Source: an uncultured Lachnospiraceae bacterium
GTDB lineage: Bacteria; Bacillota; Clostridia; Lachnospirales; Lachnospiraceae
Assembly (NCBI GenBank): GCA_947166015.1
Contig: CAMVCQ010000002.1
Location: forward strand, 1 to 64,000
DNA length: 64,000 bases
Reading direction: 5' to 3'
Part shown: one piece after another, positions 9,883 through 18,599 of the stretch
Numbering within the stretch: position 1 is the first letter of the stretch
How the letters are laid out: each line of letters begins with the position of its first letter
The notes under the pieces: generated by a model
Seen by the model: the letters and a program-made list of their open reading frames with translations, nothing else
The model's database searches: none
What the model was told of the DNA's origin: nothing
Program-made: the position numbers and the translations under genes

Positions 9883-10696
9883 TGTGGTCATTTTTGTTGA
9901 CAGAGAAAAAGAACCCGGGCTTGAAACTGCGGAGGAGATCAAAAGGATCCTTGAAAAACAGGTCAAAAATATCCGCATAGTCACGGAGTTCTCCGAGATA
10001 CCGTCAGAGCCTGCTGATATAGCTATGGTGCTCGGTGGTGATGGGACCGTGATCCAGGTTGCCAAGCAGGTGGCCGGGAAAAATATCCCGATACTCGGTA
10101 TCAATTTCGGGACGCTTGGGTTTTTGACCGAAGTCGAGCGACCAAAGCTTCATGTTGCTTTGGGAGAGTTGCTTGCGGGCAACTATGAGATTGAAAAAAG
10201 AATCGCACTTTCCTGCGAGATCCACCAGAACGGACGAAACAGAGTAGTAGGTCCTGTTATAAATGAGTTTGTTGTATGTAAACGCGATTTTGGTCATATG
10301 ATCTCTACGAGCATATACGTGGATGATATATATGTGGATACTTACGTTGCCGACGGTGTGCTTATCTCAACACCAACAGGCTCTACAGCATACAATCTTT
10401 CAGCACAGGGGCCGATGCTTGCACCTGATATGGATGCACTCATCATAACTCCTGTTTGTCCGCATTCGCTTAGCAAAAAGCCTATCATCGTTTCGTCAAA
10501 ATGTATCATCAGGATGCAAATAGACAAAACTAAAGCTGATTTTTCCGATGAAGCTGCTATACGCGGTGACGGAATGCTTTTGGGAGAGGCTGCTACGGGT
10601 GATGAATTTGTCATCAGAAAAGCAGATGAGACATTTGAAATGATCCACATGGGGGGCATCAGCTTTTATGAAAAAATGCGCGTGAAGCTGGGATGA
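9875..10696 (+). CDS. nadK: NAD(+) kinase
   Basis: VLGGDGTVIQVAK, LGINFGTLGFLTEVE, STPTGSTAYNLSAQGP. Confidence 0.95.
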   Translation: MDNVVIFVDREKEPGLETAEEIKRILEKQVKNIRIVTEFSEIPSEPADIAMVLGGDGTVIQVAKQVAGKNIPILGINFGTLGFLTEVERPKLHVALGELLAGNYEIEKRIALSCEIHQNGRNRVVGPVINEFVVCKRDFGHMISTSIYVDDIYVDTYVADGVLISTPTGSTAYNLSAQGPMLAPDMDALIITPVCPHSLSKKPIIVSSKCIIRMQIDKTKADFSDEAAIRGDGMLLGEAATGDEFVIRKADETFEMIHMGGISFYEKMRVKLG

Positions 10697-10791
10697 GGAT
10701 GCACGAGAGGTTCATTTTTAAGAAAAAAAATAAACCGAGCATAAGTTGATTTTTGCAAGGTATAGAGTAAAAGTATTGGAGGTAAAACAAG

Positions 10792-11529
10792 ATGTCAGGA
10801 CATAGTAAATTTTCCAACATCAAACACAAAAAGGAGAAAAACGACGCAAAGCGTGGAAAGATCTTTACCGTTATCGGTCGTGAGATCGCAGTGGCAGTAA
10901 AAGAGGGCGGCGCGGACCCTGCGGCAAACTCTAAGCTTAGGGACGTGATCGCAAAAGCAAAAGCGAACAACATGCCAAACGATACCATAGAAAGAGGTAT
11001 CAAAAAAGCAGCAGGAGATGTGGATGCGGTAAACTATGTAAGCTGCGTATACGAAGGCTATGGACCGGGAGGAACGGCCATCATAGTAGAGACACTGACG
11101 GATAACAAAAACCGTACTGCGGCAAATGTCAGAAATGCATTTACAAAAGGTAGCGGAAACGTCGGAACCACAGGCTGCGTATCCTATATGTTTGACAAAA
11201 AAGGTCAGATACTTGTAGACAAGGAAGAGTATGAGACAGATGCAGATGAGTTTATGATGCTCGCACTTGACTCGGGAGCGGAGGATTTTTCAGAGGAGGA
11301 TGACTCATATGAGATCGTCACGGCGCCGGAGGATTTTTCTGCTGTACGAGAAGAGCTTGAGAAAGCCGGAGTTCCGATGGCACAGGCAGAGATCACAATG
11401 ATTCCTCAAAACTATGTGAGCCTGACATCAGAAGAGGACAAGAAAAACTTCGAAAAAATCCTCGACCTTCTCGATGACGAAGACGATGTTCAAAACGTAT
11501 ATCACAACGCGGAGGATTTCGATGAGTAA
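10792..11529 (+). CDS. YebC/PmpR family transcriptional regulatory protein
   Basis: [32 protein letters not shown]... typical of the family. Confidence 0.95.
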   Translation: MSGHSKFSNIKHKKEKNDAKRGKIFTVIGREIAVAVKEGGADPAANSKLRDVIAKAKANNMPNDTIERGIKKAAGDVDAVNYVSCVYEGYGPGGTAIIVETLTDNKNRTAANVRNAFTKGSGNVGTTGCVSYMFDKKGQILVDKEEYETDADEFMMLALDSGAEDFSEEDDSYEIVTAPEDFSAVREELEKAGVPMAQAEITMIPQNYVSLTSEEDKKNFEKILDLLDDEDDVQNVYHNAEDFDE

Positions 11530-12226
11530 TATCAAGGGGGCTATTTTTGACCTCGACGGGACGCTGCTTGATTCAATGGATGTGTGGTCGCAGGTGGATA
11601 TCGAGTTTCTCGGAAAAAGGGAGATAGAGGTGCCTGACGATTATTCAAAGATCATTGCCCCGATGACGTTTCGAGAGGTTGCCGAATACACGATAGAGAG
11701 ATTTGATCTTGACGAGACTCCGGAAGATATCATGGAAGAGTGGAACCTGATGGCTGAGCAAAAATACGCCAACGACGTTATGCTTAAGCCCGGTGCACTC
11801 GAGGTGCTGAATCTTCTGAAAAATAATAATGTCAAGTTGGGCATAGCAACGACCAATATCTCGAGAGTGTTTAAGGCGTGTCTTGAGAGATTAAATATAT
11901 ACGATATGTTTGAAGTGATCACTGAAACAGACAATGTGGGAGTCGCAAAGGATAAACCGGACATATATCTGATGACGGCAGAAAAGCTCGGCGTGGCGCC
12001 GGGGGAATGTGCCGTGTTTGAGGATATTGTGATGGCTCTAAACAGCGCCAAAGCCGGAGGGTTTATGACATTCGGTGTTTGGGACGAGTTCGGCTGGGCA
12101 AAGGTCGATCGGGATGCGTTTTTGTCTGCCAGTGATTTTCCGCTGTTCTCGTGGGAGGATACGATGCAGATATTTGTTGAAAAGTTTGGCTTGGATGCGA
12201 GCTGCTTTTGCAACGATAGTAAATAA
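11522..12226 (+). CDS. HAD family hydrolase (beta-phosphoglucomutase-like)
   Basis: [17 protein letters not shown]...[19 protein letters not shown] at 11522 overlaps the yebC stop region. Confidence 0.88.
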   Translation: MSNIKGAIFDLDGTLLDSMDVWSQVDIEFLGKREIEVPDDYSKIIAPMTFREVAEYTIERFDLDETPEDIMEEWNLMAEQKYANDVMLKPGALEVLNLLKNNNVKLGIATTNISRVFKACLERLNIYDMFEVITETDNVGVAKDKPDIYLMTAEKLGVAPGECAVFEDIVMALNSAKAGGFMTFGVWDEFGWAKVDRDAFLSASDFPLFSWEDTMQIFVEKFGLDASCFCNDSK

Positions 12227-12243
12227 TATGTCAAGTAGGAGTT

Positions 12244-12471
12244 TAATCGATTTTGTGTTAACTGCTTTTGTACGAGGTCAAGAACTACGGCTTCACATCT
12301 TGCACATCCGTGTGCAAGATTTCGTGTTCGCCGTATTTCACGCAAACATCCGTGTTTGGACTCGCGAGGAACATCGTTGCGCAGCCGAGGTGTTTTCGAG
12401 GCGTGCAACGCGATGTTTCCGCAAGACGCGAGTGGATCCCCGAGTAAAAGCTAGTTAACCAAAATCGAATA
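12244..12471 (+). repeat. Multi-hairpin palindromic element, family P, long version
   Basis: Arms taatcgattttgtgttaactgcttttgtacgagg / ccccgagtaaaagctagttaaccaaaatcgaat; same as 16605-16752 except an extra 80 bp at 12278-12357. Confidence 0.88.
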
Positions 12472-12533
12472 GGGTATTATTAATAATAATTGCTAAAAAA
12501 AATAAAACAATAAACGTAGCAAGGAGAAGCAAC

Positions 12534-14168
12534 ATGCCAATAACAAATTTTCTTGAACGAAACGCAAGCCTATACCCCGAGGACGTCTGCCTTGTGGAGA
12601 TCAACCCTGAGATACAGGAGAAAAAACGAGTCACTTGGCGCGACTATGAACTCATTGAAGCCAATCCCACGACGCACTATCGCAGGGAGATAACCTGGAG
12701 AGTGTTTGACGAAAAAGCAAATAGATTTGCACAGCTTTTGATGTCAAGAGGGATCCGAAAAGGAGACAAGGTAGCGATACTCTTGATGAACTGTCTCGAG
12801 TGGCTTCCCATATACTTTGGAATATTGAAAACCGGAGCCCTTGCGGTTCCGCTTAATTTCAGATACGCCCCTGATGAGATAGAGTACTGCCTCGATCTCG
12901 CAGAGGTAAATGTTTTGGTATTCGGTCCTGAGTTTATCGGACGAATCGAGGAGATAGCTGATTCCATCAGCACAAACAGACTGCTGTTTTATGTAGGAGG
13001 AGACTGTCCTTCGTTTGCGGAGGATTATGATAAATTGGCCGCGAACTGCGCGTCTTTGGCACCGGGGATCCCAATCTCCGATGATGACGATGCGGCTATT
13101 TATTTTTCATCGGGAACAACAGGATTTCCCAAAGCTATACTTCATAAGCACAGAGCACTTGTCCACTCGTGTGAGGTAGAACAAAAGCATCACGGACAGA
13201 CCAAAGACGATGTATTTTTGTGCATCCCGCCACTGTACCACACAGGTGCAAAAATGCACTGGTTCGGTAGCTTGATAAGCGCCGGAAAAGCAGTTCTTTT
13301 AAAAGGCGTAAGTCCGCAGACAATACTTGAGACCGTATCAAATGAAAAATGCACCATTGTATGGCTTTTGGTGCCGTGGGCACAGGATATACTTGTAGAG
13401 CTTGATGCAAAAAGGCTCAAGATAAAAGACTATAATCTCGATCAATGGAGACTTATGCATATCGGTGCACAGCCCGTGCCGCAGAGTCTCATCAAAAGAT
13501 GGAAGGAGTACTTCCCTTCACATCAATACGATACCAATTATGGCTTGTCAGAGTCGATAGGACCGGGATGCGTTCACCTTGGAGTTGAAAACATCCACAA
13601 GGTCGGAGCTATCGGTGTACCGGGCTACGGCTGGGAGACAAAGATCATCGACGAGACCGGAAAAGAGGTTGAACAAGGCGAGGTCGGAGAGCTTGCAGTC
13701 AAAGGACCGGGAGTCATGGTTTGCTACTACAATGACGAGGACGCGACAAATGAGGTTCTCCACGACGGATGGCTTTATACGGGGGATATGGCGGAGATGG
13801 ACGAGGATGGATTTATATACCTTGTCGACCGAAAAAAAGATGTCATCATAAGCGGTGGAGAAAACATATATCCTGTCCAGATAGAGAATTTCATCAGTAA
13901 GTATGAGCCGGTCAAAGATGTCGCCGTTATCGGACTTCAGGATGACAGGCTCGGAGAGATCGCGGCAGCTATCATACAGCTTGTGCCGGACTCGACCTGC
14001 AACGAAGATGATATCAATAATTTCTGTAAGCAGCTTCCGAGATACAAGCGTCCAAGAAAGATATTTTTTGCGGATGTACCAAGAAATGCAACAGGAAAAA
14101 TAGAGAAACCAAAGCTTAGAAAAATGTACCAGAGTGAGCATTTGGTAGACGCTCAAAATAAACGATAG
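12534..14168 (+). CDS. AMP-binding acyl-CoA synthetase/ligase
   Basis: YFSSGTTGFPKAILHKH, NYGLSESIG, GWLYTGDMAEMDEDGFIYLVDRKKDVIISGGENIYP, RNATGKIEKPKLR. Confidence 0.93.
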   Translation: MPITNFLERNASLYPEDVCLVEINPEIQEKKRVTWRDYELIEANPTTHYRREITWRVFDEKANRFAQLLMSRGIRKGDKVAILLMNCLEWLPIYFGILKTGALAVPLNFRYAPDEIEYCLDLAEVNVLVFGPEFIGRIEEIADSISTNRLLFYVGGDCPSFAEDYDKLAANCASLAPGIPISDDDDAAIYFSSGTTGFPKAILHKHRALVHSCEVEQKHHGQTKDDVFLCIPPLYHTGAKMHWFGSLISAGKAVLLKGVSPQTILETVSNEKCTIVWLLVPWAQDILVELDAKRLKIKDYNLDQWRLMHIGAQPVPQSLIKRWKEYFPSHQYDTNYGLSESIGPGCVHLGVENIHKVGAIGVPGYGWETKIIDETGKEVEQGEVGELAVKGPGVMVCYYNDEDATNEVLHDGWLYTGDMAEMDEDGFIYLVDRKKDVIISGGENIYPVQIENFISKYEPVKDVAVIGLQDDRLGEIAAAIIQLVPDSTCNEDDINNFCKQLPRYKRPRKIFFADVPRNATGKIEKPKLRKMYQSEHLVDAQNKR

Positions 14169-14179
14169 GAAGTGTAAAA

Positions 14180-15142
14180 ATGTTTGGTTATGTCACTGCA
14201 AACAGACCTGAATTAAAGATCAGGGAATTCGCCGAATACAAAGGGTATTATTGCGGACTGTGCCATATGCTTCGGAAAAAATACGGAGCAGATGCAGGGT
14301 TTACATTGACATACGACATGACATTTTTGATCATGCTTCTAAGCTCGCTGTATGAGCCGAAACTTGAGAGAAAAAAAAGAAGATGCCCGATCCATCCGAT
14401 CAGGAAACAATATATGATCCGCAATGAAATAACAGAGTATGCGGCTGATATGAATCTGCTTCTTGCGAGGGACAATCTGAGAGATGATTGGGAGGATGAA
14501 AAAAGCATAAAAGCATTTTTCGGCAAATGGCTTTTTGACAGAAGGGCTGACTTTGTCGAAAGCAAATACCCCAGACAGGCAGAGGCTATATCGGATGCGT
14601 TAAAAGAGCTTGGAAGGATAGAACGCGATCATATGTATCGCTGGTCTGAGATGTGCGGTGCTGACTACGATACTACGAAATTCATCAAAAAAGAAGAGCT
14701 GTTGTCAAGGCTTCTTGTAAGCAAAAGAAAAACAAGGATAAGCTTTGACAAAATATATGATGATATGGAGGCGGAAGACCTTGATCTGGTGACAAGACCT
14801 TTCGCAAAAATGATGAGTGAAATAGTTGCGATGAAGGATGATGCATTCGCTCCGATACTCAAAAAATTCGGTTATTATTTGGGTAAATATATATACATAA
14901 AAGATGCGCTCTGTGATCTTGAAAACGACATTAAAAATGCCTCGTTCAATCCATTTTTGATGACAAAAATGACAAAAGAATACAGAGCCTGGATAGACAG
15001 TCTCCAGCAGGCAAACTTGGGAGCCTGCATAGCGGAATTTGAAAAGCTTCCGCTCGAGAGAGATCTGCCGATACTCAGAAATATAATCTACGAAGGAATA
15101 AAAATGTCCGGTAAAAAATGTAAGACAGGAGAAAAGAAATGA
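14180..15142 (+). CDS. DUF5685-like family protein
   Basis: [36 protein letters not shown]...; CxxC near the N-terminus; directly upstream of a J-domain gene. Confidence 0.7.
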   Translation: MFGYVTANRPELKIREFAEYKGYYCGLCHMLRKKYGADAGFTLTYDMTFLIMLLSSLYEPKLERKKRRCPIHPIRKQYMIRNEITEYAADMNLLLARDNLRDDWEDEKSIKAFFGKWLFDRRADFVESKYPRQAEAISDALKELGRIERDHMYRWSEMCGADYDTTKFIKKEELLSRLLVSKRKTRISFDKIYDDMEAEDLDLVTRPFAKMMSEIVAMKDDAFAPILKKFGYYLGKYIYIKDALCDLENDIKNASFNPFLMTKMTKEYRAWIDSLQQANLGACIAEFEKLPLERDLPILRNIIYEGIKMSGKKCKTGEKK

Positions 15143-15816
15143 ACGATCCATATTCAGTCCTTGGAGTGAGCCCGCAAGCGTCAGACAGAGACATAAAAAA
15201 AGCATACAGACAGATGAGCAAAAAGTATCATCCTGATTCATACTCTGATCCCGCTCAAAAAGAATGGGCCGAAGGAAAATTTCAGGAGGTACAGGCTGCG
15301 TACAACCAGATTGTAGAGGAGAGATCAGGTCGTGGCGGATACAGAAGTCAGAGCTATGGCTACGGGGGAACAGGCGGAAGCCAGGCGGATCAGCATCTGA
15401 TGGCTGCTGCAAACTATATCAGGGCAGGAAAGTACAACGAAGCGATAAATGTATTGAATGGTATTTCCGAACGTGATGCAAGGTGGTATTATTTCAGTTC
15501 GGTGTCAAATCTCGGACTCGGAAACACGGCGGTTGCGCTTGATTATGCTCAAAGAGCGGTCAATATGGACCCGACGAACGCCGAGTACAGTGCATACTAC
15601 GAGAGACTCAGAAGCGGAAACGCATCGGCTTCGGGATTTGGAGGAAGTCCTTTCGGGGGCGGATACGGTGGCTACGGAGGCTACGGTGGCTACGGTAACT
15701 ACGGAAGAGGCGGTTATGGAACCGGAGGCTGCGGCACCGGGAATATCTGCTGCGATCTGTGGTGCCTGGATTCGTGCTGTGAGTGCATGGGCGGAGATCT
15801 GTGTAGTTGTTGTTAG
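15139..15816 (+). CDS. J-domain protein with Gly/Tyr-rich linker and Cys-rich C-terminus
   Basis: [31 protein letters not shown] (HPD motif); [35 protein letters not shown] tail. Confidence 0.88.
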   Translation: MNDPYSVLGVSPQASDRDIKKAYRQMSKKYHPDSYSDPAQKEWAEGKFQEVQAAYNQIVEERSGRGGYRSQSYGYGGTGGSQADQHLMAAANYIRAGKYNEAINVLNGISERDARWYYFSSVSNLGLGNTAVALDYAQRAVNMDPTNAEYSAYYERLRSGNASASGFGGSPFGGGYGGYGGYGGYGNYGRGGYGTGGCGTGNICCDLWCLDSCCECMGGDLCSCC

Positions 15817-15833
15817 TGTTCGTCATGGAGGCA

Positions 15834-15961
15834 ATGTGAAAAATCACGCCGATGCGCTGATTTTTCACATGGATATTTGCGACGAGCACAAATATCCTTT
15901 GATCCGACATGCGTGCTTGAGGCACGCATGCGGTGACTCGCATAAATGCTCGTCATGGAGG
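15834..15961 (+). other. Candidate structured leader element L, copy 1 (four hairpins + Shine-Dalgarno)
   Basis: H1 15834-15870, H2 15871-15897, H3 15908-15930, H4 15934-15955, then TGGAGG just before the TTG start at 15967. Homologous to 46220-46584 (minus) with compensatory changes. Confidence 0.8.
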
Positions 15962-15966
15962 AAGGT

Positions 15967-16518
15967 TTGAACGAAAAAGATATCAGAAAAAGAACAAAAA
16001 TGGTTGCCTATGTGGCCGTGATGACCGCATTAGGCACTGTTTTTCTATTGTTGGGAACATTCATCGGGATCAACACCGTGTTTTTCACGGCGCTTGCATC
16101 CTATCTGGTTGGGATCATAGCTGTTGAATACGGTCTTGGTGCGTCGATCATGCATTATTTCGGATGTGCTGTACTTGATGCATTATTGAATCCAAACAAA
16201 TTTCATGTTTTTTTATTCCTTGGGATGGGAGCATTTATCCTGATAGCCGAAAACACATATAGATTTTTTGAGAAAAAAATCCCTGAAAGAGTGACGCTTA
16301 CGGTGGTACATTATTTGTTTCGGGCGGGCATTTTTGCGGCTGTATATATACCGCTTATCCTCCTGCTTCCGGAGCTGTTTTTGAGCGAATCGATCTATGG
16401 AAGCAGTTATTTTTATCTCGTAGCGACTATCGCCGGGATTGTCGGATTTTTCGTGTTTGACAAGGCTTATGTGATCCTTAAGAGCATTTATTTGCGGACT
16501 TTTAAAAACAGATTATGA
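15967..16518 (+). CDS. Hypothetical multi-TM membrane protein (possible ECF S-component-like)
   Basis: Hydrophobic ORF MNEKDIRKRTKMVAYVAVMTALGTVFLLLGTF...; TTG start 5 nt after GGAGG supplied by element L. Confidence 0.6.
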   Translation: MNEKDIRKRTKMVAYVAVMTALGTVFLLLGTFIGINTVFFTALASYLVGIIAVEYGLGASIMHYFGCAVLDALLNPNKFHVFLFLGMGAFILIAENTYRFFEKKIPERVTLTVVHYLFRAGIFAAVYIPLILLLPELFLSESIYGSSYFYLVATIAGIVGFFVFDKAYVILKSIYLRTFKNRL

Positions 16519-16604
16519 GTAGCGGTCTAAAGCTGAATTCAATATCACTTAATTATTATCCGGCGGTAGATGAGTCACTATAAAAAATGATATTCAGTAG
16601 TATA

Positions 16605-16752
16605 TTAATCGATTTTGTGTTAACTGCTTTTGTACGAGGGGACTCGCGAGGAACATCGTTGCGCAGCCGAGGTGTTTTCGAGGCGTGCAACGCGATGTTT
16701 CCGCAAGACGCGAGTGGATCCCCGAGTAAAAGCTAGTTAACCAAAATCGAAT
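16605..16752 (+). repeat. Multi-hairpin palindromic element, family P, short version
   Basis: Same arms and core as 12244-12471 with the 80-bp module absent. Confidence 0.88.
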
Positions 16753-16785
16753 ACATCACTACTTAACAATATAATCTGATAAGCG

Positions 16786-16832
16786 ATAAGCCGAAGAGAC
16801 ATGCAAGGATGCTCTTTCGGCTTATTTTTGCT
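16786..16832 (+). terminator. Putative Rho-independent terminator
   Basis: ataagccgaagagacatgcaaggatgctctttcggcttatttttg hairpin followed by T-run. Confidence 0.7.
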
Positions 16833-16926
16833 GACCTTTTTCTATGTTTTTATTGAAATTCCCCGAAAAATGTGCTATTCTTAATATGTTAGAGAGTTTT
16901 TTGAATAGCAATCAGGGGGTAAATAT

Positions 16927-18570
16927 ATGTATTATGCCAGTTTCGGTATTCTTTCATTTATACTGATTCTGATTATCAATAAAGATTATTTCATAAAACA
17001 GGAGGTTGAGGAACCTGCTTTATCGAGAAGCCGATATCGCCAGTTTATTTTTAGTGTGCTTATATTTATTCTGGCGGATGTGCTGTGGGGTTATTTTTTC
17101 GCAAAACACATCTTATATTTGGTTTACGGTGATACCGCGGTGTTTTTCCTCACTATGGTAACGAGTGTTCTTTTGTGGACGCGTTTTGTGGCTGTATATC
17201 TGGGGCAGGAAAGGCTGTTCAGCAAAATACTTATCGGTGCAGGATGGACAATAAGTGTTTCTGTTTTAATTGCTGTTATTGTAAATGCTTTCGTACCTAT
17301 AATATTCTATTTTGATTCCGATGCTAATTATTTTCCTAAGTACGGCAGAAATGTATTGCTCGCCATTCAGGTTTGTTTGTTTTTTGCAACAGCAGTATAT
17401 ACATTTATTGTTGCGAGAAAAACTCAAGGTGAAAAGAGGAGTCACTATAAGGCTGCAGGTTATTCGGGACTTATAATGACAGTTTTCATAGTCCTTCAGG
17501 AAGCATATCCGCTTCTTCCTCTCTATTCGATAGGTCTGCTTATCGGAACATGTATGGTACATGTTTTTATCGTTGAGGCGAAAAAAATAGAGTATGCGGT
17601 TGAACTTTCCAAAATCAAAAAAAGAGCCGAGCGTGATCATAAAGTTGCAGTAAATGCCACGAAAAAGCGAATAACGTTCGGACATATCGCAGAGAGTTTG
17701 GCTTCAAACTACGATTTGGTCTACTATGTTGATGTCAAAGACGGATCTTATGCGGGATACACAATAGATGATGCTTACGGACATCTTGAAATCAGCAGGT
17801 CGGGGGATGATTTTTTTGTTGATGCGGTCAAGAGAGTTTCGGAAATCATTTATGAGGATGACAGGGAAAATGTGATAACAATTCTTAACAAAGATTATCT
17901 GATGAAATTGCTTGAGAATCAGAAAAAGGTTGATGCCAGATACAGAATGATTGTAGACGGTGAACCGCAGTACACAAGAATATCAGTCAGATTATCAAGG
18001 AGCAAGGAACACTTCACTGTTGCTATCGAGAATGTTGACGCCGAGATGAGAAGGCAAAAAGAGCAGCAAAAGCAATTGAATGCTGAGAAGAGGCTTGCAA
18101 GACATGATGAATTGACAGGGATTAAAAATAAAACTGCTTATTCTGAGTTGGAAGAAACAATCCAAAGCAGTATAGATCGCAAGGAAAGGACATTACCTTT
18201 CGCAGTGGTTGTGTGCGATGTCAATGACCTGAAAAAGGTAAACGATACGGAAGGACATCAGGCGGGAGATGAGCTTATCAAGGCAGCTGCGAAGATGATT
18301 TGCAATATATTTACGCACAGTCCCGTATACCGTATAGGTGGAGATGAGTTTGTCGTGTTCCTGCAGGGAGATGACTACAACTCAAGAGAAGAGCTCGTGG
18401 GAAGAATGCGAGTAAATGTAATGCAGAATAATATCAAAAAATCAGGACCGGTTATTGCGATAGGAATATCAGAATACGATCCGAAAAATGACAGAAGGGT
18501 TACAGATGTCTTTGAGCACGCGGATAATCTTATGTATGAAAACAAAAAAGAATTAAAAGCTATGCAATAA
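16927..18570 (+). CDS. Membrane-bound diguanylate cyclase (GGDEF)
   Basis: Multi-TM N-terminus; RHDELTGIKNKTAY ... VYRIGGDEFVVFLQ. Confidence 0.92.
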   Translation: MYYASFGILSFILILIINKDYFIKQEVEEPALSRSRYRQFIFSVLIFILADVLWGYFFAKHILYLVYGDTAVFFLTMVTSVLLWTRFVAVYLGQERLFSKILIGAGWTISVSVLIAVIVNAFVPIIFYFDSDANYFPKYGRNVLLAIQVCLFFATAVYTFIVARKTQGEKRSHYKAAGYSGLIMTVFIVLQEAYPLLPLYSIGLLIGTCMVHVFIVEAKKIEYAVELSKIKKRAERDHKVAVNATKKRITFGHIAESLASNYDLVYYVDVKDGSYAGYTIDDAYGHLEISRSGDDFFVDAVKRVSEIIYEDDRENVITILNKDYLMKLLENQKKVDARYRMIVDGEPQYTRISVRLSRSKEHFTVAIENVDAEMRRQKEQQKQLNAEKRLARHDELTGIKNKTAYSELEETIQSSIDRKERTLPFAVVVCDVNDLKKVNDTEGHQAGDELIKAAAKMICNIFTHSPVYRIGGDEFVVFLQGDDYNSREELVGRMRVNVMQNNIKKSGPVIAIGISEYDPKNDRRVTDVFEHADNLMYENKKELKAMQ

Positions 18571-18599
18571 TTAAAGACAGCAGGAGGAGCAGATAAAGC

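Noticed and set aside
12075-12458. ORF spanning the HAD gene end and a family-P element
   Set aside because: Out of frame with the HAD gene and made of repeat sequence; no homology recognised.
15946-15966. Upstream ATG start for the membrane protein at 15946
   Set aside because: This ATG is inside the conserved H4 hairpin of element L; TTG at 15967 with GGAGG 5 nt upstream is the better start and parallels copy 2.
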